Below are positions 47,446 to 54,755 of a DNA stretch of 64,000 nucleotides, in pieces. A program made the position numbers and the translations under genes. This DNA comes from an uncultured Flavobacteriales bacterium (GTDB taxonomy: Bacteria; Bacteroidota; Bacteroidia; Flavobacteriales; Schleiferiaceae), in contig CAJXKC010000003.1 of NCBI GenBank assembly GCA_913055685.1, positions 164,734 through 228,733 on the forward strand, given 5' to 3'. The notes beneath the pieces were generated by a model, which saw only the letters and a program-made list of their open reading frames with translations, searched no databases and was not told the DNA's origin. The first letter of the stretch is position 1. Each line of letters begins with the position of its first letter.

Positions 47446-49419
47446 CTAGTGTAAGATTAGTTTCAGGTTAAAAGCGGGATTATTGGCATCTTGTAAGAAG
47501 TAGATTCCCCGAGGAAAAGGCGCGCTTAGTATATGCTTGCCCGGTGCTACTTGGTATTGTTTTACAATTTGCCCCTGACTATTACTAAGGTTCAATTCCA
47601 AAATACTTCCGCCTTGCCAATTAACGGTAAAATGGTCTTGCGCCGGATTAGGATAAATATCCAAGAGGGCGGCCCATTCTTCCATACCCACGTCATTCGC
47701 AATAATACAGGAACTGGTGTATTCGCATTGATCTTTTAATATCCGGCAATAAGCCCAAGTACGTACATTGGGTTGCCAAAAGGGATCGGGGCCCGAAGCC
47801 AAAACCGAACCATCGAAACAAGAAATCCATTCGTATCGGTCGGCGGTAGTATCATTGGCATAAAACACCCCACCTTGGTAGCTAATGGTGGTATCTACTC
47901 CGCCGCAGGCCCGCCATTGCGCAAGTATCGCATCCTCGCCATAAACATTAAAAAGCATTTGGGTCGAATCCAATTCCGGTCCCACCGTTAAGGGCAAAAC
48001 GCTGGAATAATAATTGGAGCTAAAGCCAAAGAGGTAATTATCGGTCCCCAGTTGGGCGGCATGCTGCCAAGTACCCCAATGCTGAATCATCGGTCGCTCC
48101 ATGCGTACATAGGCCCATTCGCGCACTAAATTGGTATCATAGTGACTAATCAATACGCCCGCGGTATTGCGGCTATTGCTCAGATTCTGATTTAAACGAA
48201 AATCTAAGTCGCTGTTATTATCCACGGCGGCCATCAGTAAATAGCCATTGCTAGTCGGTATAAACTGCGCCGCGTATTCGGTGGCATTCCAATCGCGCAA
48301 AGCCCCCGTAAAGGCGCGACTACCATTATCATCATAGGCGAAATAGAAAGTACTAGGCTGAGGCGAATTACCCCCACCGGGATTGTAGGAATAGGCAGGA
48401 TTATCAAAAGTTTGGATACTGCCGGTATAATTCCCTACTACCCACCACCAGTCTTTGCGCTGGTCGTACCGCATTTCATCGATAGAGCAGAAATAATAGC
48501 TCTGAATGCGCTGATGCCAATCTACTCCGAGGCTGGTTTTATCAAAGGCAATGATGTAATTAGTGGGCTCATGCGAACCACCCCATCCGGTGGTCGGACT
48601 ACTAAGTGGTACGGCTGTACCCGGTCTTGGGTCGGCATCAAACTGACCATTTAATCGAAAGGCCATCAATATTTGATCGCTTCCATTGTAAGCTATCTCT
48701 TGTACAATCAACTCTTCCGCGGTGGTCCAGGTGGCCTGACGAATCAAGTTTAGCTGAAAATCGTATTCCATCAAACTTACGTTGAGCCCGCCGCCATCGC
48801 CGGTAAGACTAATTCCGGAAGTCATGATATCCGCGTCAAAACTGCCTTCGTGACTAAAAGCCACAAAAAAGCCGCTATCGCTACGTGTTAGGTAAGCATC
48901 TTTAAGAATATAATTCCCCTGCACATCCGCATCAAAACGCTGATTCCAATTTACCGAGCCATTGGGTGCATAATTAACGATGGTAAAATCACCGGTGCCG
49001 GCAAAGCGCGCGGCATTACCACTGCCGTATTCGTAATAGCCCGTTCCCGCCTGATTAAAAAGTACAATAAGTCCTACCGAGTCTACATAGAGCATGTCGC
49101 GGTAGTCGAGCCGACTCGCCGAATGCATGCGACGAAACCAATCGATGCTGCCATCGGCGGCTATTTTTAAAAGGATAAGATTCTCGTCGATGGTCTGATT
49201 GGGAGGAGAAAGATTAATGGCCGTGCCATATTCAAACTTATCCTCCCAAGAAACAATCACATAAGACTCCCCATTGGAGCCGGCCACCACCCCTTCAACG
49301 TTTTGATCACCCGAACCTGTAAAATGTTTCAGATCAACCAACTTTAATTGCGAGGAAGCCGTCTGAGCCAGAATAGTACCCAGAAATAAGCTGAAAAATA
49401 GCGAAAGCCAGATTTTCAT
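47446..49419 (-). CDS. Surface protein with C-terminal type IX secretion sorting domain (cargo 2)
   Basis: A 657-residue exported protein. The N-terminus MKIWLSLFFSLFLGTILAQ is a good signal peptide and sets the start at 49419. The body holds repeated strand motifs such as SYVIVSWEDKFEYGTAI, GTGDFTIVNYAPNGSVNWNQRFD and DNNSDLDFRLNQN, suggestive of a propeller of the SBBP type. The C-terminus (LLDIYPNPAQDHFTVNW, then NSQGQIVKQYQVAPGKH) is a type A sorting domain. The frame stays open upstream through a poly-G tract to 49617, giving a proline-rich extension that is almost surely not translated. Confidence 0.82.
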   Translation of the reverse strand: MKIWLSLFFSLFLGTILAQTASSQLKLVDLKHFTGSGDQNVEGVVAGSNGESYVIVSWEDKFEYGTAINLSPPNQTIDENLILLKIAADGSIDWFRRMHSASRLDYRDMLYVDSVGLIVLFNQAGTGYYEYGSGNAARFAGTGDFTIVNYAPNGSVNWNQRFDADVQGNYILKDAYLTRSDSGFFVAFSHEGSFDADIMTSGISLTGDGGGLNVSLMEYDFQLNLIRQATWTTAEELIVQEIAYNGSDQILMAFRLNGQFDADPRPGTAVPLSSPTTGWGGSHEPTNYIIAFDKTSLGVDWHQRIQSYYFCSIDEMRYDQRKDWWWVVGNYTGSIQTFDNPAYSYNPGGGNSPQPSTFYFAYDDNGSRAFTGALRDWNATEYAAQFIPTSNGYLLMAAVDNNSDLDFRLNQNLSNSRNTAGVLISHYDTNLVREWAYVRMERPMIQHWGTWQHAAQLGTDNYLFGFSSNYYSSVLPLTVGPELDSTQMLFNVYGEDAILAQWRACGGVDTTISYQGGVFYANDTTADRYEWISCFDGSVLASGPDPFWQPNVRTWAYCRILKDQCEYTSSCIIANDVGMEEWAALLDIYPNPAQDHFTVNWQGGSILELNLSNSQGQIVKQYQVAPGKHILSAPFPRGIYFLQDANNPAFNLKLILH

Positions 49420-49439
49420 ATTGCAGAGTTTGAAGCAAA

Positions 49440-49530
49440 TATAAGAGATGGAAAGTAGAAGGGGAAAAGGGATGAGGGGATGAGAGGAAGAGGAGAAGAG
49501 AGGATGAGAGGGTGCGGGGGTGCGGGGGTG
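49440..49530. repeat. Purine-rich and GTGCGGGG-repeat tract beside the poly-G run
   Basis: The plus strand is almost all A and G from 49444 to 49515 and then has three copies of a GTGCGGGG-like unit up to 49532. It is followed by the G homopolymer. The purine arm is roughly the inverse of the pyrimidine tract at 49690-49770. Confidence 0.8.
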
Positions 49531-49542
49531 CGGGGGGGGGGT

Positions 49543-49601
<59 letters not shown>

Positions 49602-49689
49602 AGGAAATTCCTCTCAACCTTTAACCGCTTGGTTTGCTATATGATTTATCTACAAAATCAGGAAAGGACTACCTCTGTGCTCCTGAGCT

Positions 49690-49770
49690 TCTCTTCTTCT
49701 CCTCTTCTCTTCTTCTCTTCCTCTCTTCCTCCTTGGGACGTTTTACGTCCTCTTCCTCTCTTCCTCTAAA
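49690..49770. repeat. Pyrimidine tract with GGACGT/ACGTCC hairpin, copy 1
   Basis: A CTCTTCC-type tract in which a GGGACG-TTTT-ACGTCC palindrome is embedded. Bases 49714-49755 are identical to 52814-52855 (42 bases). It partly overlaps the 3' end of the 607-residue protein gene (stop at 49766). Confidence 0.85.
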
Positions 49771-51589
49771 ACCCAAGGAAACCATCTACGCTGCGCACGA
49801 AACCGACATTAACAAAAACTCCTCCGTCGATATTTGCCTCGGCGGCTTCAGCGCTGCCACCCCGATGGGAGGAACCGGTAAAGGGATAATTGGGAAATAC
49901 TTGTAAAAAGAAATTGAAGCTATGGTCTTTCTTCCACTCAAAAAAGTAGCCTTCTAAGAATTTGCTCGAATAAACCTCTCCAATTTTTGGACGCCCGGAA
50001 TTACCATAACCTACGTTGGGATCGTGAGCAGGATTTAGATTCTCCATTATTTGGATGCGACCGGAATAAACCCCTGCCGCCTCATAAATCACCCCGGCGG
50101 TAATATGTTGACGTACGTAATCACCCCAACTGATGCGAAGCCCGTATTTTACATTCTCCCAAAGCATGTCACTAAAACCTTCACCACTTTGCTCAAAGGT
50201 TACCCAATCGTTCATCCAGATTTGCCTCTCACCATAACCCAACTCGAAAAAACCCTTTAAATAGGGTAAGCCCGCGTAAGCGCGAAGGCCATAATTTATA
50301 TCCCACATGTAATTGGTAACAAAGATGCTAGACCCACCACGAATCCCGCCATAGGCCTCGCCCCCAACATAGTCGTGCTCTAAACCTATGTCCATTCCGA
50401 AGCCAAAACAAGTGGGCCAGGCATAGGTGTATTTTAAACCCGTATTGGTGCCAAAGGAATTGGTGTACACACTATTAAACCACATAGGTTGCACCAATTG
50501 CGAATAACCAAATTGAAAGGAAGCCTTAAATTGGACCTCGCCCGGTTTGTAGGCATTACCAGGCTTGAAATAGCCCATCTTACCATAAATTAATTTCCCG
50601 AAAATGGCCAAGGCTCCAATTCCTGCCAGGGCCCCTGCAGCCGCTATTTGCTGATTGCGGTTATTTTGAGCCCGAGCAAAATCCTCATAGGCTTTGCGAC
50701 GCGCGGCTTGCTCTGCCTGCTTACGCTGATATTCTTGCGCCTGTCTTTCCAAACGTCTTTGGCGCTCGGCCTCCCTGCTCTGCGTAGTAGTAGAACTGCG
50801 TTTATTAGTACTACTAGTACCCCTGCCGTTATTGGTTCCGTAGGTAGTACCAGAATTGGTATTGGTGCTAGTACCAGACCGCTCGCTACTGGTACCAGAA
50901 TTAGTAGTACCGCTATTTCTTGTACCAGTGCTAGTACCAGAATTAGTAGCACCGCCATTTCTTGTTCCAGTGCTCGTGCCCGAATTGTGGCCCGCACCAT
51001 TCGTATTGGTGGAGGCGGTAGAATTTTGATTCCCCTGACTGCTTTGCTTTTGGCGGTTCTTTACCGCGCGAACTATATTATCAATTTCCCTTCCACTCAC
51101 GCTTTGACAGGAAATGGTACCCGGACTAGTTCGATTACGCCATTTCTCTTTTTGCTTGATTCGTCGGTCGATCCCTAAATTCTCCCAAGCTTCACCCCCG
51201 GCCGAAAAACGAAAATCATTCCATGATTTGGGATAAACGGTCTTGGTGCGATCCATATAACCTTTAGTAGGAACGTACTCCGTTAATTTGACCTTGGCTT
51301 GGTAGCCATCATTTAGGTAGTCAAAATTGGCACTTCCACCGGGGTGATTACTTCGATCGTAACGCACACCATTATATTCTACATAATTGACTTTAAACCA
51401 ATTAAACCGCAATTGGGTAGAAGCTTCATCCCCATACATGGCAAATTTAAAGTCGAAGTCAGCGGTCACATTAAAATAAACCCCATCTACATAACCACTA
51501 TAACTCATGCCTCCAGCTCCCACGCTTTGACCTCCTGCAAACTGACTCATTGCTAATACGAGCCACAGATAAATCGTTTTCCTTTTCAT
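49766..51589 (-). CDS. Exported protein with repetitive linker and barrel-like C-terminus
   Basis: A 607-residue protein of unknown function. It has a signal peptide (ending AGGQS), a globular N-terminal region (about 25-195), a Ser/Thr/Gly/Asn-rich linker (about 195-280) in which NSGTSTGTRN recurs with a period of 14 residues, an Arg/Gln/Glu-rich coiled helix (RQRRLERQAQEYQRKQAEQ), a short hydrophobic helix (AAAGALAGIGALAIFGKLIYG) and a C-terminal domain with barrel-like aromatic strands (FQFGYSQLVQP, YGLRISWGDYVRQH). A related full-length family is not recognised. It lies between repeat-filled spacers. Confidence 0.65.
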   Translation of the reverse strand: MKRKTIYLWLVLAMSQFAGGQSVGAGGMSYSGYVDGVYFNVTADFDFKFAMYGDEASTQLRFNWFKVNYVEYNGVRYDRSNHPGGSANFDYLNDGYQAKVKLTEYVPTKGYMDRTKTVYPKSWNDFRFSAGGEAWENLGIDRRIKQKEKWRNRTSPGTISCQSVSGREIDNIVRAVKNRQKQSSQGNQNSTASTNTNGAGHNSGTSTGTRNGGATNSGTSTGTRNSGTTNSGTSSERSGTSTNTNSGTTYGTNNGRGTSSTNKRSSTTTQSREAERQRRLERQAQEYQRKQAEQAARRKAYEDFARAQNNRNQQIAAAGALAGIGALAIFGKLIYGKMGYFKPGNAYKPGEVQFKASFQFGYSQLVQPMWFNSVYTNSFGTNTGLKYTYAWPTCFGFGMDIGLEHDYVGGEAYGGIRGGSSIFVTNYMWDINYGLRAYAGLPYLKGFFELGYGERQIWMNDWVTFEQSGEGFSDMLWENVKYGLRISWGDYVRQHITAGVIYEAAGVYSGRIQIMENLNPAHDPNVGYGNSGRPKIGEVYSSKFLEGYFFEWKKDHSFNFFLQVFPNYPFTGSSHRGGSAEAAEANIDGGVFVNVGFVRSVDGFLGF

Positions 51590-51765
51590 AAATCAATCTT
51601 TGAGAGCTACAAAAAAGGCAGACAAAATTCAGAATAGCAAATAATTGACGTGAATAGCAGGTTTGGAGACGTGAGGATCGTGAATCGACCCAAGGATGAG
51701 AGGAAATATTGATTCGGCTCAAGATTTAGGATGAAAGGTCGAGGGACCTTTGTAAAAACTAAAAC

Positions 51766-52674
51766 ATGAAAACGAAAATCCTTTTAATTTTTCTAAGCAT
51801 GACCACTATCAGTGAAGCCCAAGAATGGCTAGACACCAGCCTCTACCCTTTTGATTCCCACTTTTTCCAATCCAAAAATGGCAAGATCCATTATATAGAT
51901 GAGGGTGAAGGTGAGGTCATTCTCTTTGTGCATGGCACTCCAACATGGTCCTTTATGTACCGGGAGCAGATAAAAGTCCTTTCAAAAAACTACCGCTGTA
52001 TCGCTCTTGATCATTTGGGTTTTGGTCTTTCCGAGAAAGTCTCAGATTTTAAAGGCAGACCTCAAGATCACGCGGCAGTGCTTTCTGAATTTATCCAAGG
52101 TCTAGGCTTAAACCAATTTCATTTAGTGGTGCATGATTTTGGCGGACCAATCGGTCTGTCCTATGCCCTCGCTCATCCCGAAGCGATTAAGAGTATAGTA
52201 CTCTTCAATACCTGGCTCAGTGCCACCAAAGAGCGAGAAGATGCCCAAAAAATTGACCGAGTGCTTAAGAGTTCTTGGGGTAGATTCCTTTATCTACACA
52301 GCAATTTCTCACCCTACTTCCTGGTGAAGAATGCCTTTCACGATAAATCGAAACTCAGCAAAAGGGCTCATTTACATTACCGCAAAGTCTTCCCCAACAA
52401 AGCCAGCCGATTGGCTCTATTAAACTTAGGCTTGTCCTTAATAGGCTCCAGCGATTGGTATGCCGAACAAGGAGCGCAACTGAAAAAGCTTGCGAAAGTC
52501 CCTAGCCTGATAATCTGGGGAACAGAAGATCCCTATATCGGTATGGATCAATTGGATTTTTGGAAGACGGCTTTAGCCCAGGCTCAAATCCACGAGCTAC
52601 AGAGTGGACATTTTGTACCAGAGGAAGCTGCTGCGGAATCGGTTAAGCTCATGAAACATTTTTACCGCCCCTAA
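51766..52674 (+). CDS. Alpha/beta hydrolase, haloalkane dehalogenase-like
   Basis: A 302-residue exported alpha/beta hydrolase. The oxyanion motif is HGTPTWS, the nucleophile is Asp in VVHDFGGPIGL, the acid may be Asp/Glu in WGTEDPYIG and the base is His in QSGHFVPEE. An Asp nucleophile points to dehalogenases or epoxide hydrolases, but the HDWGG Trp that helps bind the halide is Phe here (HDFGG), so dehalogenase activity is doubtful. A signal peptide (ending SEAQE) is present, unusual for the cytoplasmic enzymes of this group. It is not in an operon with recognised partners. Confidence 0.75.
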   Translation: MKTKILLIFLSMTTISEAQEWLDTSLYPFDSHFFQSKNGKIHYIDEGEGEVILFVHGTPTWSFMYREQIKVLSKNYRCIALDHLGFGLSEKVSDFKGRPQDHAAVLSEFIQGLGLNQFHLVVHDFGGPIGLSYALAHPEAIKSIVLFNTWLSATKEREDAQKIDRVLKSSWGRFLYLHSNFSPYFLVKNAFHDKSKLSKRAHLHYRKVFPNKASRLALLNLGLSLIGSSDWYAEQGAQLKKLAKVPSLIIWGTEDPYIGMDQLDFWKTALAQAQIHELQSGHFVPEEAAAESVKLMKHFYRP

Positions 52675-52750
52675 GCCCAACCATTTAAAGACTTTTTTTT
52701 AACAGGGATCCTGCAAGCATCTTCCATCTTTCCTCAGCGTTCTTTGCACC

Positions 52751-52792
52751 CTCTGCTTCTCTAGCGAGCCTCGCTCGCGGGCCTTGATGCAA
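52751..52792. repeat. Hairpin-containing repeat, copy A
   Basis: A 42-base unit aligning without gaps to 52861-52902 with nine differences. The centre folds as CGAGC-CTC-GCTCG. The partner copy has the inverted stem, so base pairing is kept. In the 293-base spacer between the hydrolase and permease genes, which otherwise contains only simple repeats and the permease promoter. Confidence 0.75.
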
Positions 52793-52813
52793 TCCCCTCT
52801 CCCCCTCTCTTCC

Positions 52814-52855
52814 TCTCTTCCTCTCTTCCTCCTTGGGACGTTTTACGTCCTCTTC
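52814..52855. repeat. GGACGT/ACGTCC hairpin repeat, copy 2
   Basis: Exact 42-base match to 49714-49755, with CTCTTCC tandem units upstream and the palindrome GGGACG-TTTT-ACGTCC at 52835-52850. Confidence 0.9.
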
Positions 52856-52860
52856 TTCTT

Positions 52861-52902
52861 CTTTGCTTCTCTAGCTCGTCCCGCGAGCGGGCGTTGATGT
52901 AA
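52861..52902. repeat. Hairpin-containing repeat, copy B
   Basis: Same unit as 52751-52792, but with the stem reversed as GCTCG-TCCCG-CGAGC. Located 110 bases downstream of copy A. Confidence 0.75.
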
Positions 52903-52919
52903 GCAACCGCTCCTCCCCC

Positions 52920-52952
52920 TTTGAACAATTAGCCCTCACATCCCTTGCTTTG
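52920..52952 (+). promoter_or_regulatory. Bacteroidota-like promoter of the permease gene
   Basis: TTTG (52920-52923), 21 bases, then TTGCTTTG (52945-52952), one mismatch from TAnnTTTG. Transcription would start about ten bases before the ATG at 52968. Confidence 0.5.
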
Positions 52953-52967
52953 ATACAGATCCTTAGT

Positions 52968-54194
52968 ATGCAAAATTTTTATAAAGCTTGGGCTGAAGCC
53001 GCCCTCACTAGTTTAGGTTTCTTCTGGATGGCCTTATGGGCATTTGTGCTAGGCTATGCCATTAGTGCTCTTATTCAGGTATTTGTAAGCCGAAGGAGCA
53101 TGACTCAACTTATGGGTAAAAACGAAAGACGGGGGGTTCTCCTAGGAAGTTTCTTTGGTTTTATAAGTAGTTCTTGCAGTTTTTCGGCCTTAGCCTCCAC
53201 CAAGGCCTTGTTTCAAAAGGGGGCTAGCTTTATTGCTTCTATGGCCTTTCTGTTGGCTTCCACCAATTTGGTGATAGAGTTGGGTATCATTATCTCCCTA
53301 TTCTTAGGCTGGCAGTTTGTAGTAGGGGAATATCTTGGTGGTATCCTTTTAATTCTAATTAGCTGGATTTTAGTTCGTCTGCTAAAACCTAAAAAGCTAA
53401 TCGCCCAAGCCAGAGCAAAAATGGGTCAGGCCGAACAGGATGAAAACCCAGACACTAAAAGCAATATTTGGCAGAAACTCAGCTCTGCCGATAATTGGGC
53501 CCAGGTAGGACGTACCTACGGAATGGAATGGAAAATGGTTTGGAAAGATGTAAGTATTGGTTTTACGGTAGCCGGCTTAGCCGCGGTATTTGTGCCCGAC
53601 GCCTTTTTTGAAAGTCTCTTTATTAATAGCGGCCCGCAAGTAGAATCTTATTCATTCACCGAGCTAGTTGCACATGTACTGGTCGGACCGATTGCTGCCT
53701 TCCTTACTTTTATTGGCTCCATGGGAAATATCCCACTGGCCGCTCTACTTTTTAGCAAGGGGGTAAGCTTCGCCGGAGTAATGGCATTTATTTTTAGCGA
53801 TTTGGTGGTATTTCCCATTCTGCGCATCAATGCGAAATACTATGGTTGGAAAATGGCACTTTTCATTCTCTTTTTACTTTTTAGTGCTTTAAGCATTAGC
53901 GCCCTTAGCCTTCATTACATTTTCGAAGCTTTGTCTATTCTACCGCAGCCCTCGAGCGCCAAAATTGGCAATCAAAATCCCTTCGCCTTGGACTACAGTT
54001 TTTACCTCAATCTCCTTTTCTTGACGCTTTCGGCTTTCTTACTCTATTTCGGTTTCTTCTGGAAAAAGCCAGAACATCATTCCCATAAAAACATGGCCCC
54101 TAAAAGCTCGCTATTTGAAAAAATATTGACCTTTTTAAGTTGGCTTAGCTACCTCTGGCTTTTAATCGGCCTAATCCTACACTTTGGTCTCTAA
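52968..54194 (+). CDS. Permease of the DUF318/ArsP type
   Basis: A 408-residue membrane protein with about eight helices in two halves. The first half has SSSCSFSALASTKALFQKG, the second LTFIGSMGNIPLAALLFSKGVSFAG, the repeated half-site pattern of DUF318 permeases, which include organoarsenical and metal-linked exporters. The linker (WQKLSSADNWAQVGRTYGMEWKMVWKDVSIG) is also typical. The first gene of the copper cluster and probably related to metal stress. A Cys in SSCSF could bind metal. The start is ATG at 52968. Confidence 0.8.
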   Translation: MQNFYKAWAEAALTSLGFFWMALWAFVLGYAISALIQVFVSRRSMTQLMGKNERRGVLLGSFFGFISSSCSFSALASTKALFQKGASFIASMAFLLASTNLVIELGIIISLFLGWQFVVGEYLGGILLILISWILVRLLKPKKLIAQARAKMGQAEQDENPDTKSNIWQKLSSADNWAQVGRTYGMEWKMVWKDVSIGFTVAGLAAVFVPDAFFESLFINSGPQVESYSFTELVAHVLVGPIAAFLTFIGSMGNIPLAALLFSKGVSFAGVMAFIFSDLVVFPILRINAKYYGWKMALFILFLLFSALSISALSLHYIFEALSILPQPSSAKIGNQNPFALDYSFYLNLLFLTLSAFLLYFGFFWKKPEHHSHKNMAPKSSLFEKILTFLSWLSYLWLLIGLILHFGL

Positions 54195-54275
54195 TTACTG
54201 GTCATATCAAAATCTTATAACTTTATAACAATATCTTGTACTATTCGCAATTACTATTTTTTGCACCTTTGTAAG

Positions 54276-54695
54276 GTGAAGGGATTCATTTCCATAGCAT
54301 TAAGTCTCCTGCTACTGAGCGGTAACATAGGCTTTACCCACAATACACATTATTGCTTGGGCATGCTCATGAAGGAAAGCATTTGGTTTGGACCCGAAAA
54401 TTTAGATTGTGGAATGGGCACAAGCATGGAAGCCTGTGCATTGCCGGAAAGTTCTGGAAATCACTTCCAAAATAAACCTTGTTGTTCCAACGATTCGCAA
54501 CAATTCCAAATCGACCAAGTACAAGATACCCAAAAGCTTCCCCAATTTTTTTCCCTGGAATTTGACTTACAGGCAGGTCAGACCGGACAAACTCCAGTCC
54601 CACTCAATATCATTAAGGCTAAGGCGACTTTTATTGCATTAAAGCCCCCCTTAGCTCGAGCTATTTATTTACTTCAATCTGTATTTCGCATTTAG
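54276..54695 (+). CDS. HYC_CC_PP family protein
   Basis: A 139-residue small exported protein named for motifs seen here: HYC in THNTHYCLG (residues 25-27), a CC pair in QNKPCCSN (69-70) and PP in KPPLARAI near 124. It also has Cys 44 and 54. The mature part is probably secreted, and Cys/His/Met residues suit copper binding; family members commonly lie beside CusA-type pumps. The GTG at 54276 gives a good signal peptide; a TTG at 54261 would add five residues and fall in the likely promoter. Confidence 0.8.
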   Translation: MKGFISIALSLLLLSGNIGFTHNTHYCLGMLMKESIWFGPENLDCGMGTSMEACALPESSGNHFQNKPCCSNDSQQFQIDQVQDTQKLPQFFSLEFDLQAGQTGQTPVPLNIIKAKATFIALKPPLARAIYLLQSVFRI

Positions 54696-54755
54696 ACCTT
54701 TTTAGAGCAGGGCCATTCGGCTAGACTTTTTATATCTCTCTAAAATTGGTGTTAT

